From: Zelopaecilomyces penicillatus
Taxonomy: Eukaryota > Ascomycota > Sordariomycetes > Hypocreales > Pseudodiploosporaceae
Assembly (NCBI GenBank): GCA_005765155.1
Contig: VCCP01000004.1
Coordinates: 1,922,001 to 1,986,000 of the forward strand
Direction of reading: 5' to 3'
DNA: 64,000 bases
Numbering within the stretch: position 1 is the stretch's first letter; each line of letters opens with the position of its first letter. This document shows positions 23,039 through 36,490 of the stretch, piece after piece. The position numbers and the translations under genes are program-made. The notes below the pieces were generated by a model that saw only the letters and a program-made list of their open reading frames with translations, was not told the DNA's origin and made no database searches.

Positions 23039-26000
23039 TCATGCCATTGTTGAGCGCTTCATGATCCTTTCGTTAGGGCTTTCAACCTCCTGCTCAACAG
23101 ATGAACGTATAAACCCAATTCTTTGAAGATGCTGAACGCTATTCCTCAAATTCAGTTTCAATGTTTCAGAAACCGTAAAACCCTCTTTGGCATCCGCCAG
23201 CCATTTTTCATACGAAAGATAGTCCTGCAAAGCCCACATGGGGTGTTTTCTGCCGGCTTCGTCAATCTGATCCATAGCAAGTCGAATCCAGTCCTTCTTT
23301 TGAATTGACGCGCACGGCTGCCACAGCTCTTCATTCACGATGCTCCATAGGTCGTTCATAAGCAAGCCGTTCAACATGTCAATGAATGGCGGAATAGCGC
23401 CCGTGTTGAAAAGTTGGCTAACAATGGTCTCTGCCACGGTGTCGGCTCCAACAAGAGGAAGCCATGCAGTGGCTGGATCTATCGGGTATTTTTGTAGAAT
23501 GGTTGCTGTGCCCACCAGGCGCCATAGAATATCATCGATATTGGCTATTCCGGTGGCCCCGGCTCCAAGGATGAGTCCCGGTTTGACTATCGAGAGACGG
23601 TTCTGCTCGGTAGGTAGCCTAGAAACGATTTCCTGGACAATGCCCTCAGACACCGCCTTAGTTTGGAAATAGCCATTTTCAGCTTTTGATAATGCCGCAA
23701 TGAACGCGGACTCGCTTGGGTATGTCGACTTCTTAATCCCACCCGAAACGTAGATATACTTGGGGAAGCTGGGGGAAACAGCGGCAATTCGCAACAAGTC
23801 GACATTCACATCAACATTGATTTTCTGGAGGTTCTCATAGCTTGTGCTCCAGTTCACGACCGCTCCGTTGTGAATTATGGCATCCACATTAGGATCTTTC
23901 ACAGACTCGCCTTGCAATCGCAGAAATTGCTCAGGGCTTAGTCCGAGATCCTTCTTGGCGAGATCTCCAACCCATATCTCCAGTTTCTCTTCATCCCCAA
24001 GGCTCCACCAATCTGTCATTTCAGCCGTCTCTTTAACACGATCTAAACCATGCTGCACAGAGCGGGCACGAACAAGGACCACCACTCGATCAACTTTATC
24101 AGAGCGGATGAGCTTTTGGAGGATTTGAGTCCCAAGGTATCCAGTAGCACCCGTCAAGAATACGTTTGCTCTTTCTCGAAGTGTGGAGATTGGGTGAGCC
24201 ATCATTCCTTGAAGATCCCATGGGGTCTCCGTGTATGCTGATATCTTGGCTGGCAGGTCAAAGTTCACTTCATCTTGAAATGCACCGCTACCTGCGTTCA
24301 AGCTTATACCTTTGTCATTGACATCAGGCTTCGACTTTCCTGCCTGGTTGTACTTCTTCTGCAGCGATGCAATTGCCAGCTCACCCAGTCGACCAATCGT
24401 CCCTGCAGTTGTAATTCCAAGGACACTGACATCTACGCCCAAGGTTCGGCGGTACCAATTGCGAATCTCCACACTAACGAGAGAGTCGACTCCCATAGAA
24501 GTCAGAGACGTCGCCTCATTGACCTCTTCTTCTGGCCACATCATGAATCCGCAAACAGCATGACTAATCTCATTTGTCACAATTTTTACATTCTCTGGAT
24601 CTTCGAGAGATTGTGGATTAGTAGGAAGAAAGTTTAGAAATTCCCGAAAGGCCCCCTTGCTTGACTCAATCACTGGCTTGTTGTTCGATTCCAGTTGCCA
24701 GTATATGCTTGTACGAATATCGCGCTTCCAGAGAATGCGGTTGCTGGGATCTGAAAGAGGCTTATTGCAGCCTAGGCCAATAAGGAGCTGTCGATGGTTA
24801 CTGTATGATCGATGTGACCAATCCTGTGATAAAGAGAGAGAGTCATCAATGCTGATCTGGATACTGTCTAGCAGCGACTGTTCCTGCAGCATTTGACAGC
24901 CTATTAAACGTTGCTGGTTTAATACAGTCATATTTTTGCTGACGAAGCCAACCCCCTCCATTATACCAATGTCGATGACAGAACAAGGTAGGTTTAGATT
25001 GTGGCGGTATTGCGAGAATGAGTCAAGGAACGTGTTCGCAGATGCATAGTTCGCCTGACCTGGCTGGCCAAATGCGCCCGAAATAGAGCTGAACAAAACA
25101 AAGAATGAGAGCTCGGATCCCAACAAAGCTTTATGCAGATTCCACGTCCCTCGGACCTTGGGGTCTTGAGCAGCAACCCATTCCTTGTGTCCCATTTGCA
25201 AAAGAGGTAAATCCTATTAAAAGTATCAATGTGTTAGCGACTCAAATACTCAAAATCTCGTTTGTTCAGTCAATCTTAGACTCACTCTCAAAACCATGGA
25301 CATTTGAAAAACGCCCGAAATAGGGGTTGGTGCCGCTTTAATAGCTCGCTCGACATCTTCCATTTTAGCCACACTGCCAGCTATAGCCACTGTGCGGCAG
25401 CCCTGTGACTCCAACTCCCGAAGGAACTGTTGGTCAAGAGTGGATGTTCCAGCAGATGGTGATAAGAAGACGAAGCTTCTAGCGCCATGCTCTACCATCC
25501 AAGTTGTAAGAGCCTTTCCAAGCCCACCTAATCCTCCAACCAACAGAAAAGTCGACACATTTGAGAAAGTGTATTGTCGAGGCGCTTTGATAAAAGAAGG
25601 ACACTGGTCGACTTCTCCTGAGACCTTGATGATTATTTTACCAATATGCTGACCATTTTGCATATGTCGGAAGGCTTTCTCCGCATGCGGTGCTGAAAAC
25701 TCCACGATTGGTCGGATTGGGTTAATGTGTCCTTGTTGAAAATACCCAAGCATTTGTTGTAGTAATCTAGTTTTATCAAAGTTAGCCGCCATGTCATTGC
25801 GGTTTGATACGTATTGTTTGAAAGATGCGAGATGATTGTTACTGGACTTACCTTTGGAGTACTTCAGGGTGCTCTTCGGTTATTGTACCCAAGTCGATGC
25901 CAAAAAAGGTTCTGTTGGCCGCGAACATATCAAGAGATAATTTTCCGTGTCCAATAAAATCACGTTTTCCAATTTCCAGCATTTTGCCGTACTTTGCCAC

Positions 26001-29000
26001 ACATTCCCAAGAAGCATGAAGTAGCTCTCCAGATAGTGAATTAAGGACCACATCAACTCCACGGCCTTGAGTGGCTTCCAATGTGTCTTCAAGGAATGAG
26101 ATATTGCGAGAGTTGAAAATCCTATCTCGTGGAATATCGAAATTCTTCATTAGATACTGTACTTTCTCCTCAGAGCCGACCGTAGCATATATCTTGCAAG
26201 TGCAGCAAAAGGTTAGTCATGTTTATCAATGGAATTAAATATCAAAATCAATACTAAGAATAAGACTTACCTCTGCTCCTAGCATCTTACAAATTTGCAG
26301 CGCAGCTAACCCAACGCCTCCACAAGCTGAGTGAATCAATATTGACTATGATATATTAGTATTTGATGTCTCCACTTTCGTTCTTCCTTCAAACCCTGAC
26401 TCACCTGTCCTGTTATGAGTTGTCCAAGATTAATCACTGCGTGGATCACTGTGGTATAAACAACAGGCATAGTAGCTGCGTCTTTGAGGCTCAGCTCCTC
26501 AGGAATGGCAATGACATTCTGGCTCGGTATCACCACCCGAGTTGTAAGGCATCCGTTGAGCATCAAAACCGCACGATCGCCCACCTTCAAATGGTTCACT
26601 TCTGATCCCACTTGAGTAATGATACCAGAAGCTTCCAAGCCCAAAGAATCTTTTCCTCCCTCTACGATTCCCATAGCAGTAAGAACATCCTTTGCATATG
26701 ATTAGCGAGTTGAACAGACTGTAGATTGGGGTCGCCATACTCTAAAGTTTAACCCCACATAATGAATCTCCACCTCAACTTCACCAGGTTGGACCTCAGT
26801 TGACTTCTTCTGCGCCCACCCAAGTGAGCTAAGCTGTCCGAATTGACCGATTTTCAGATGCTTCGGCTCATCATCTCTCAACACTTCTTCCAGTTCATTC
26901 ACCACCGACACTGGGCGGTAACGAGCAACATGGATGACATCGTTGTGCAGCACATACTCTGCCTCTGGATCGAAGTTTGCGGATGAGGACCGTTCCCGGA
27001 AGTTCTGAAATACAGCAGCAACAGAGCTCACAGACCTTGAATCCAGAACTTGTAGTTCCATGGTTGCAAAATCCAGTGAAAGTTCTGTTCGTATGCATCG
27101 AGCGAGGCCCGTGATGAGGCCATATCGGGGATCGTCGCATTCTATTTGAGATGATCTGGTAAGCCAAAGAATTCCCGACCGCATTCTGGAAATATACGCC
27201 ATTAGTGTGTTGTAATCTTCCTCAGAAACCTCATCCAAATAGGGACCCTCTAGGTCGATTGTGGAAATGATATCCCAACCTGCAGTTTCTGCAAGATCCC
27301 CCTGATCTGTGAGTTTTCTCCAGCAGATGCTGTATCCTTCTCGTTCTAACTGGGAAGCCAAGTCGAGGGCGAAGCTGTGCTTTTCTGTGTTATACAATAG
27401 CACAACACTTTTCGCACTAACAGTCGGCTCAATAGCAGACGAGATGATGATACCATTCAGATGATATGATTCGTCGTCATCATCGAAGATAACGGCATCG
27501 ATACCTGAAAAGCCCGCCTCAAGAAGCTCATGTTCCCATCGCTCGACAGAGACAATGGGCTGGTCGGGGCGATTATCTTCTCCTCCAAGCCACCATCCTA
27601 CGAACACCCCCTATATTTATCGCAGTTATTAGTCAAAGTTGTCTCGATTATAAAAGATTCAATTGCGAAAAGGGTATTTGAAAAGATATCAGAGAGTTCT
27701 GCATACCACCATGAAGTGCACGAATCGCCATCGCATTGCTACAGGCTAGTTGTCAGCATTCCAATAAGGCAGGAGAGCGAGAGAATGGTTTGCTCAGAGA
27801 GTGGCTCTCACGTTGAATAAGTTCCTGAAGAAACAATCGCCCATTGGGGCGAAGAAGAGAACGAGCATTCTTCAGAGTTTCGTGAAGGGAAGGAGTCGCA
27901 TGAAGGACCTTTCAGAATCAGTAAGTCAGTTTGTTACCCAGACACCAAAGAATTAGCAACTTACGTTTGATGCTACTATAATGTCAAAAGAGCCAAGCTC
28001 AAAACCTTGCTGGGCTGGGTCCTTGGAGATGTCCAAAACCTGAAACGTGATTCCGCCAAACTCCTTAAATCTCTCTTTGGCGTTTGCGAAAAACCCAGAC
28101 GATATGTCCGTAAAAACATATTCCGAGTACATCCTAACACCATTTTGAGACCCTAGTGTCTGTAGTATTTTCTCAGTAGCACCCCCTGTTCCTGCTCCGA
28201 TTTCCAAAATCTTCAAGTTTGGCTTGGCGTGGGCGCACAGAGCAAAGAAACTCTCTGCGTTTACCATGTTCCCGATAAACTTATACAAGTCCGACAAGCT
28301 ACCGTTTTCGCTGAGTAGTTCTATTGGGTTCGTATGCCCAGAGAACAAAGCTCGCACATTATCGCTCTCGCATATTTTGCGTAGGCCACTAGCAATACCC
28401 CATGCTTCTTTGTCGCCATGTGCTTGGATTTCTTTGCTCATCAGATTTAGCTGATCTTTGCGGCCAGCAGCGTCAAGCAGCATCCATTGTTGTGCCTCTG
28501 GAACCGTCGAGGCCCATTGCCCTCGGGACATCAGGTCCTTCTCCTCGCGAAGCCAATTGCTGTACTGGACCAGGTGGTCAACCGAAATTTCCAGTGAAGC
28601 AAGATTTTCTAAAGTTTGCAGAATGCAGAGAGCAGTGAACTTGTTTAAAAGAGCCATGATATCACGTTTATTACCAGCACGTGTAATCAGGTCGCTTGGG
28701 TTGATAAAATCCACATGTGGCTGCCATTCCAAGCGAGCCGCAGCATGGATGACATTATTTTTCTGGTCTCCCATGGCGAAAGGAGTAAGCGCACCATTTT
28801 TTAGTATGATGACGGGCTTTTTCAGTTTTGTAATGGCAACTAAATCCGCAGTAACAACACCCTTGCTGCTGACTTGAGTTGTTGCTTCAGCAAGGAGTTC
28901 AGGGCAATCACCAGGCTTCACACAGATATATTGCACACTTGACGGTAGAGCAAGCTTGTCCAACCGACGGGCAATTCCATTCGTCATAGCAACAGTGAAT

Positions 29001-32000
29001 AGCTGCAAGCAGTTATCCAAAGTGGTCGGGTGAATAGTGTACCTGGCTCCACGGCTTTCATCGTTTCGTATACTGGCTGTCGCCACTTCCTTGGCAGTAT
29101 GAGCCGATATTTCTGTCATTCCTTGGAATCGTGGGCCATAGTTCAAGCCTAGATGCCGTAACCGCTCGTACCAAAATCCCTCTGATAGTCGTCGTGGATA
29201 TGGTGCAATCTCTTTTTCTTTGACAGGATTCTCTTCCTCTGGCTTTCCCTGAGCAGTACAGTGCTGAATCCACGATACCCCGTTGAAAGACGAAATAGAG
29301 AAATCGTACCATGATGAGTTATCGCTATCAGTAAGTCTTGAAGGCCGCATTGTAGTTGTGATCTCGGTCCCGGCGCTATCCAGATCTTGCATAATTATAG
29401 CTGCCTTGATCACCAGGTTTCGTAGTGAGTAGGTATCAGAGCCTGTCATCTGCCTAATTGCCTCTCCCATCATAGCGATATACCCAGCGCAGGGGAAAAT
29501 AACATCATCCCCAACCTTGTGATCCCTGAGCCATGAGACATCATAGGGGTTAATAGAACTCCTCCATGCCGGTTCTATATCGGTACTTTCTAAACATCTG
29601 GACCCAAGAAGTTCATGGCTAGGGTGTTTCTTCATTCTCCATGCTAGAGCTATAGGGCTTTCCTTCCAATACTCTGTGTTGTGATCCCATGGGTAGTTGG
29701 GTAGGTCTGTGAGTAGAGTACCCGGCGGATTGATACAGGAGAAGTCAATATTCCAGCCTCGTGTATAGAGTTCGCCTAATGTAGTAAGTAGTGATTTGGT
29801 TGAGTTGCTATTCCTGACCAAAGTCGGGACATAGTCAAGTGCATTGCCTGTGTACTGCTGGAAAATATCGCGGAGCGGACCATGCAAGGCGGAATGCGGT
29901 CCTATTTCCAGGAAAGTAATATTATTTTGATAGTCATCAAGGAGGTTCTGTACTGCACCATTAAAAAGAACCGTAGATTCGAAGCTCCTTCTCCAGTAGT
30001 CCGGCTCTAGTCTTTTGATAAGTTTGCCCATCACTGCAGAGTAGAAAAGAATCTCAGGCACTCCTCCGAGCAGCTTATGTTTTAACATGTTATCATACGC
30101 ATTAGTAATTTCACACATGTGATCTATGAATAAATGGACATCCTATTGTTAGTAATTAATGATACAATGTAGCATCTGAAATAGGACTCACAAGAATGAT
30201 ACGCAGCATTGACGCGAAGGCGCCGAGCAAAGATATCAGGATCGCTGGATTTAAGGGCCTCGAGAGTCTGCTCAAGAGCAACTTCATCCCCTGAGAGCGT
30301 GACACTCCTTGGGCTATTATCGCAACCCACCACAACCCCATCAACAAGGTAGGGGGACACAGCATCTCGGCCCATGCCAATAACCATCATGCCTCCCTTA
30401 CGAGTTTGTGTCCCAGTTATCAGACCTCGGTAATAGCTAATAGAGATTGCTTCGGTCGCTGTAATCGCCTTTGCAGCATATGCTGCAGCAATCTCCCCAC
30501 TCGAGTGACCCACGACGGCGGTCGGGGCAACACCGCATGTATGGAGTAAATCGACCAGAGCGATTTGCACGGCTGTAGATAGAGGCTGTGAATATTCAGG
30601 CTTCTGTATCAACTCTGCGGTACCCGTGTAACAAAGAAGTCCTATATATGGTTTTCAATTAGTATAAATACAGCTTTGAAGCGACCAGAAGCGAGGTTGG
30701 CCATGAACAGACCTTCAATCGACCACTGAGGAGGGTCAGCTAGACTCTGTAAAGTTCTGTCCATTTCTCGGATATCCTCGCGAAAGGATGTCAAGCTCTG
30801 GATCAGGTCCTTTCCCATCAGGGCCCACTGAGCCCCCTGGCCAGTGAAGACAAAAACAATACCAGCCTTTGACGAGCGTGGGCCTTGGAAACCTTGAAAA
30901 GTTGCTGGTCCTTCGCCACTCGCGATGCTGAACGCCCTATGAGACAAATGGTCTCTGTATGCCCCCAATGTATATGCGATGTTATCAATTGAATCAGCGT
31001 GAGATTGGATATAGTTACTTGTAACTTGTGCTCGTAAATGCAGCGACTGGGAGTTGTTTGCTGAGATTGGAATAAGGTGGAAATTCTTCTCCGCGCCATC
31101 TTGAGAATTGACATGATCGAAGCCGTTAGTCGTTCTTTCGGCAGTTGGATGATGACCATTTGTCAGCCCATTGACTCCATTCACACTTTCCATGCCATGA
31201 CTTTCACGCTGTTCGATCAGTATCCTATTCGGCGCCACTTTAGCCATTGCTTTTGGAATGGGGACTCCAAACGAAGCAGCTGCCTCCACAATGACCTGAT
31301 TTATATGGTCTTAGTAAAATTCGAACAGTGCCTCTGTCGGTATACTAACATGTGCGTTGGCGCCGCCGATGCCAAACGAGCTGACACCAGCCCGAGCGAG
31401 CCGGTCCTTCGGCCAGGGCGTGTTTTCAATGGGTACTATAAGCTTTCCCTTCTTGAATGGAACTAATTTTTTAAAGTCAGTTATATGCATCAAAGAGTCA
31501 AGATGTGTTGGAACATACTCTTTGGGTTGGGTGTGTCGAAATTGATGTTGGGGGGGATGATATTTTTCTCTAGCGCCAGGGTTGTCTTAATGAGGCCCAC
31601 GAGTCCAGATGCACCCTCAGCGTGGCCGAGATTTGGCTTCACCTACTCCCTCATAGTTAGTGGTAACACATATGCACATCGTGTATCGAGTACGTACAGA
31701 TCCGATATATAGCCCATGTTCGCCAAAGACATTCGCTATGGCGGTCGTCTCAATACCATCTCCAGTCTGTGTGCCTGTCCCGTGGCACTCGACGTAAGCA
31801 GTCTCCGACACATCTACTCCGGCAACCTCGTAAGCTCTCCGAATCATGTTTTCCTGGCTCTCCAGGCTCGGATGCGTCAGGCCTGGTGTCTTGCCGTCGC
31901 TGTTGATGGCGGTGGAGCGGATCACAGCGCGAATTGGGTCACCGTCTCGGATTGCATCATCCAAACGTTTGATGAGGACTGCTGTGACAGCCTCGCCCCG

Positions 32001-32791
32001 AACAAAACCATTCGCATCTGCGTCAAAAGTCTTGCAGCAGCCTGTGGGAGAAAGCACATTCTGATCTGTCAAGGCTTGTGTCATGTATGGGTTGAGTATT
32101 AAGCTTGTTCCAGCAACAATAGCGGCTGAGCAGTCGCCGCTATATAACGATTGACATGCCACATGCAGGCAGTACAAAGAAGAAGAGCATGCGGTACGGA
32201 TTGTCATGCTGGTATGGATGGATCAGTCACTACAGTGTATACAGATGCAGATGAAGGCGAGTAAACCAACCTTGGCCCCTTCAAATCATACTCGTATGAA
32301 ACACGGTTTGCTAAGTTGAAATCGGTTGAGCCGGTGACTTTGAAGAAACCCGGATCCTGCGTATCCATAGCAAATTGGTCATGCCAATCCTCGCCAAAGG
32401 AGCCGACATAGCATCCGATATTAGTACCACGCCAGTTGGTCTGGCCGGCTCTCTCCATGCACTCCCAGATGGCTTCAAGCAACAGTCTTTGTTGTGGATC
32501 GAGCAGCTCGACCTCGGATTTCTTCATAGAAAAGAACGGAGCATCAAACGCCTTCAAGTTCAGGTCCTGAAGGAAGTATCCTTGGTCAGAGGCGACTGCG
32601 TTCTTCGACAGATCTTGTCCATGGAAGGCCTCCACATTATAACGCCCCTTGGGGACTTGACATTTGCCGTCTCTTTTGTTGGTGAGCAAATCCCAAAACT
32701 GCTCCGGCGTGGAAATGCCACCTGGAAGCCTCATGCCCATGCCAACAATGGCAATGGGCGGTGGCGGGTTAGAGCACTTATCTGCTTCCAT
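23039..32791 (-). CDS. Highly reducing polyketide synthase, KS-AT-DH-MT-ER-KR-ACP-R
   Basis: Iterative type I enzyme of 2938 residues that builds a reduced, C-methylated polyketide. Fifteen exons: 32791-32271, 32208-31698, 31642-31519, 31462-31350, 31295-30713, 30641-30192, 30123-27965, 27908-27812, 27738-27707, 27610-26741, 26689-26405, 26345-26271, 26192-25852, 25766-25286, 25213-23039; all phases agree. KS: Cys181 (RTACSSS), His316 (ECHGTGT), His351 (KPNLGH). AT: FTGQGAQ at about 573, Ser664 (GHSSGE), AYHSYHM across an intron. DH: His969 (LRDHKV) and Asp1137 (TLDNC). MT: LEIGAGTGG near 1410. ER: LGLEASG near 1835, HSACGGVG near 1920. KR: LLVGGLGGLG near 2128, Ser2256/7, Tyr2270. ACP: Ser2458 (GVDSL). 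R: TGATGYLG at 2568-2575 and Tyr2729-x3-Lys2733, so release as aldehyde or alcohol by NAD(P)H reduction. All key residues are present. No other biosynthetic gene lies close except the broken FAD gene. Product unknown. Confidence 0.95.
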
Positions 32792-34869
32792 GGTTGAGAA
32801 GAATCGCTCAGAAACAACCAGAAGCTAGGCTTTTCGTCCGCTTGATTGACGAAATCACTTCTGGGGAACTAGAAAATCAGATTGTCAATCATCATGGAAT
32901 GGATTGGGTTGGACTTCACCCGTGTTATTATGACCCAACATAAATGGCCGTAGGGAGGGGCCGTTCATCTGACTAGTCATTAGTCCTGATCAGGTGCAGG
33001 GGTCCGGACCCTCGAGGTGGCTGCCACCAAAGGATCTCCATGGGATGCACGAGACAGAGCAAGCTGAAGAATGGATGGCATCTCCAATCAACCGGTGAGA
33101 GTCGAGACGCTGATGAGTATTCATCTCCATTGTGTGCGCAACGTTGTACAGATGCTATAACCTATTCCAGCTTAGTTGCATGCCACCGTTTGCTGATAGC
33201 CCCTCCTACGCACATATCCAACGTGTATTATGACGCGAAACCGTCTGTCACCAACTTCCCCCCTACTTGCGGCTTATCAACCTTGTTGCAACAGTCTCGA
33301 CTCCCGACGGCGTTGGCGGTCAGAAAGACTCTCCTCATCAATTTAGCTGCAGCCAAATGCCTGCCTATGCTGCATCTATTTGGAGACGATCAGTCTAAAT
33401 GGCGGGCCGCCTTATCTGACAGGACAAGACCGGGTGGGATGCTTGCCAACGAATGAGACACAACGCTACACGGACATGCATGAAGGAGCATGTGAGATGT
33501 GCAGCCGTGGAAAACGTAGTAAGTAATTACGTACCACGTACAGTAGGTAAGGTGCCTAAGGTACCTAGTAACTGTGACATAGCCCCAACAATACACACGC
33601 CAAGTAGTAACAGTACATGTTAATTACACGCCGAGGTCCTAGCTTCAAGTACTACGTTGTTCCGTTGGAGGAAGCTATGGTCAATCAAGGCCAAACAGAA
33701 TTCTAGGAATGTGAGGTATCTTGGGCTCTACAACTCCAAAACAATCCAACTATCGACCGCCTTCAAGACGGAAAGCTTGGGATTTCCATTGAGCTAGATC
33801 GGCCCAAGGCACAATTCGACACCAGATACGAGATATTAATTGGTCGCCCGATAGCAGACCGGTAGTAAGTAGCTCGGGCAAGCTCGGCATCTAAAATCCT
33901 AATCAATTCCAGATCCGCCACAGGCCGGGTCCAAGCGCCTGATCGGCAACTAAATTCCTAGTGCGAACTATTAATGCTAAATGTGTCGACTAAGCCTAAT
34001 CAATACATTCTAATATGCCACAACCACCAAGGAACAACCCTGTCCTCAGAATATCGGGTTATATTATAGATATGAATACTACCGGTATATTACATTCGTT
34101 TACCAAAAGAAAAGGATTTTTAGATTTGGGTTATCAAATGGTTAGCCTAGTTATTTCTTTCAATCATAGACAGACGATTCAACCAACTAATATAGAAATC
34201 TACTGATAATAAATAAATATAACATGAACAGGAGGACATCGAGTTGTCCACTTGACTTTTCTTCTTCCTGAATACTTCTATTAAAGCTAAAGAAAAAAAC
34301 GCACCTCTCCTCAAAAGCCCGATACTCTTCGGAACATGAAGAGACCAAGTCTTCCTCATAGATGAATGGGCTGCAAGACGATTCATTCTATCCTGACCTC
34401 TTGTCTCAGTTTTCTGTTCAAGCCATAAAGCCTTCCAACCTCTACAGCAACTAGGCTGCCGCCTTCTCCATAGTGTGAAACGCTTCAAGTCTACAAGGGT
34501 GGCTGAGCTTGCATCCCTTGCATATGCTGCATGCATGCAGCCTTGGCCTGGGGTGCATGATATAATTTCCTGGGATAAGATGATCTCAGTTGGGGTTTAT
34601 TTAGCGACTTACTGATATTGACATAGCCAAATCTCCAAATCGGCAGCCAATTGCATATCTTTATTGAGACTTGAAGTATTGCTTTTATGATTAGTAACAC
34701 CTTCATTCAAGCTCAGCAACTGTCCTTGTCAGAATATTGAGGTAGACGTCATTTAGGCTTTCTAGTCATCAGGCACTTTGTGCTTGTTGCAACATGCAAA
34801 TTTCTCTCAAAGATCTCAGTTTTTATCATCGTTGGATCCCAATACCCAGATTCCTACACAAACTGAATC
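32792..34869. other. Upstream of PKS; AT-rich DNA without a gene
   Basis: The first few hundred bases (about 32792-33050) are the PKS promoter and leader. Beyond about 33600 the DNA becomes AT-rich with no protein-like frame, which could be degraded mobile-element DNA, but no ends, target duplications or coding relics were identified. A cluster of GTAC steps and a TAAGGTACCTAG palindromic step lie at 33528-33572. Confidence 0.5.
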
Positions 34870-36490
34870 TTAAAGCTCTACAACAATATTCATAGGCATC
34901 AAAGCCTCTGCAATTTGAAGCCCTGCCATTACAGCATTCACCACCGACATCACGGCAATCGCAGCCGTCTTGGTGTCTGGCTCCTCGTCATTCACCCCCA
35001 CTGCATACGACACCCTCGATATATAGCCTGTTAAGTTTGCAACCTCGCCGATGATCGCTGCATCTCGATCAGAACCCTTGGCTTTGCCATCAAGTTCATA
35101 GAAATGATAGCCAGTAACTGCCAGCGCAGGCAGTACTAGGACCTTATTAACAATAGCTTCCGTTCCACGCCCATCGTTCACAGCCATGCCTTTAATCTTG
35201 GTATGCTTCGCAGCGAATTTCTGCACACCGGGGCTAAAAACTACCTTGGCAAAGACTGTAAACCCTGTAGTTGTGCTAGAGATGAACCTAATGGACAAGT
35301 TCTCAATGGCATCTCTAGGCACGAGCACGTCGGCTGCTACAGGAGCGGCTGCTGTGATGAGCCCAATGACAGCCGTCAGCAGAGAGAATGCATTATCCGC
35401 TTGCTCTTCAGCCTCCAATGCATTAGGAAGGATGCCAATAAGTAAGACAATTCCAGCTACTGAATGGCCCACTTGGAATATAGTCTGGCTAACGTCCTTG
35501 GAAATTAAAGCATTGTCATCTGATGGGTGGAAGAGTGCTGCGAGACTCTCCCAGCTGGAGGCGGAGATGATAGCCTTGGTGGTCTCATTGTCTTCAAACG
35601 GCGCCTTGTGACGAGCTGATTTGTAGATCACTGTGAAGCCTGCCGCCGCTATCCTTGTGATCAAGTCAAGGAATGAAATGTCATCCACGCCAAGAGCGTT
35701 GACAATATCTGAAAAAATAGGAATGTGGAGCTTGGTATCTATTAAAACCTGTCTCACAGAGTCTCCGAGTTGTTTCAGCATCCCCAATAGCGCATCTACC
35801 ACAGTCTTCACGCTTTTCAGAACAGCCTCCCCCAGAATCCCCACGAGGGCCTTGATGATGCTCCGGATACTCAAGGTGTAAAACTTATGAGCCAGCTCCT
35901 GAAGCTGATGGTTTGTTCCTGAGAGTGTGTTTGCCCCTTCTCAAGCATTTCCAATAAGGTCTGGATGAATAGCCCGGAGTCTAGAGATGGTGGGCTGCTG
36001 TAGGTTATAGAAACCTCAGTGAAGTTGTTTCGAAAGTGAGTTTCGACAAGGTTAGAGCCAGGCATCGTATCCTTGGATGGCTTCGATCAGCTCTCAGCTG
36101 CTGGCTTACCAGCTATTTCGCCTAGCTTGTGCCAATCATTAATACCAGCCCATTGAGAAATTGAGCTGCAGAGGCTCTCCATATTCTTATCAAAGTCCCT
36201 TTGAATAGATCCAAGCTCTGTGAATTGACGACTCGTCCAAAGGCAAACCTTATTATGTAGGACATCCTTGATTCTCCTGATATCATTCCATTAAAACAAA
36301 AACTCAAGATAGCGGAAAATATCCTCAGCTGAATCTGATGAAGCACCCATTCCACAGCACTAATTATCCCCTCGATTGTGTCCACAACAACAGCCTTATA
36401 GACTTGCCCAAAGACCTCAACAACAAAGTCCCAGGTGCCTCCAATCGCCCTCTCTGCAAACTTGGTCACGCTCTGGGTCCCAGATTTAAT
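34870..36490 (-). pseudogene. Decayed remnant of a large helical fungal protein
   Basis: C-terminal remnant of a larger protein, read from about 36490 to 34870 in at least three frames. Piece 1 (36469-36122 region, AERAIGGTWDFVVEVFGQVYK) runs into a stop while the sense continues in another frame (INDWHKLGEIAG). Piece 2 (36065-35871, MPGSNLVETHFRNN) also goes out of frame (ELAHKFYTLS). Piece 3 (35874-34870, 334 residues) is open and helical, with VVDALLGMLKQLGDSV, then PIFSDIVNALGVDDISFLD, then ITRIAAAGFTVIYKSA and APFED. This order matches from memory a conserved family of large fungal proteins of unknown function, here missing the N-terminal part. At least two frame breaks make it a pseudogene. 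It has several hydrophobic stretches in the C-terminal part. I cannot give a function. Confidence 0.7.

Noticed and set aside
34147..34536. Minus-strand frame of 129 codons upstream of the decayed gene
   Set aside because: Mixed basic and Cys-rich composition without a family pattern; AT-rich ends and no promoter or intron signals.
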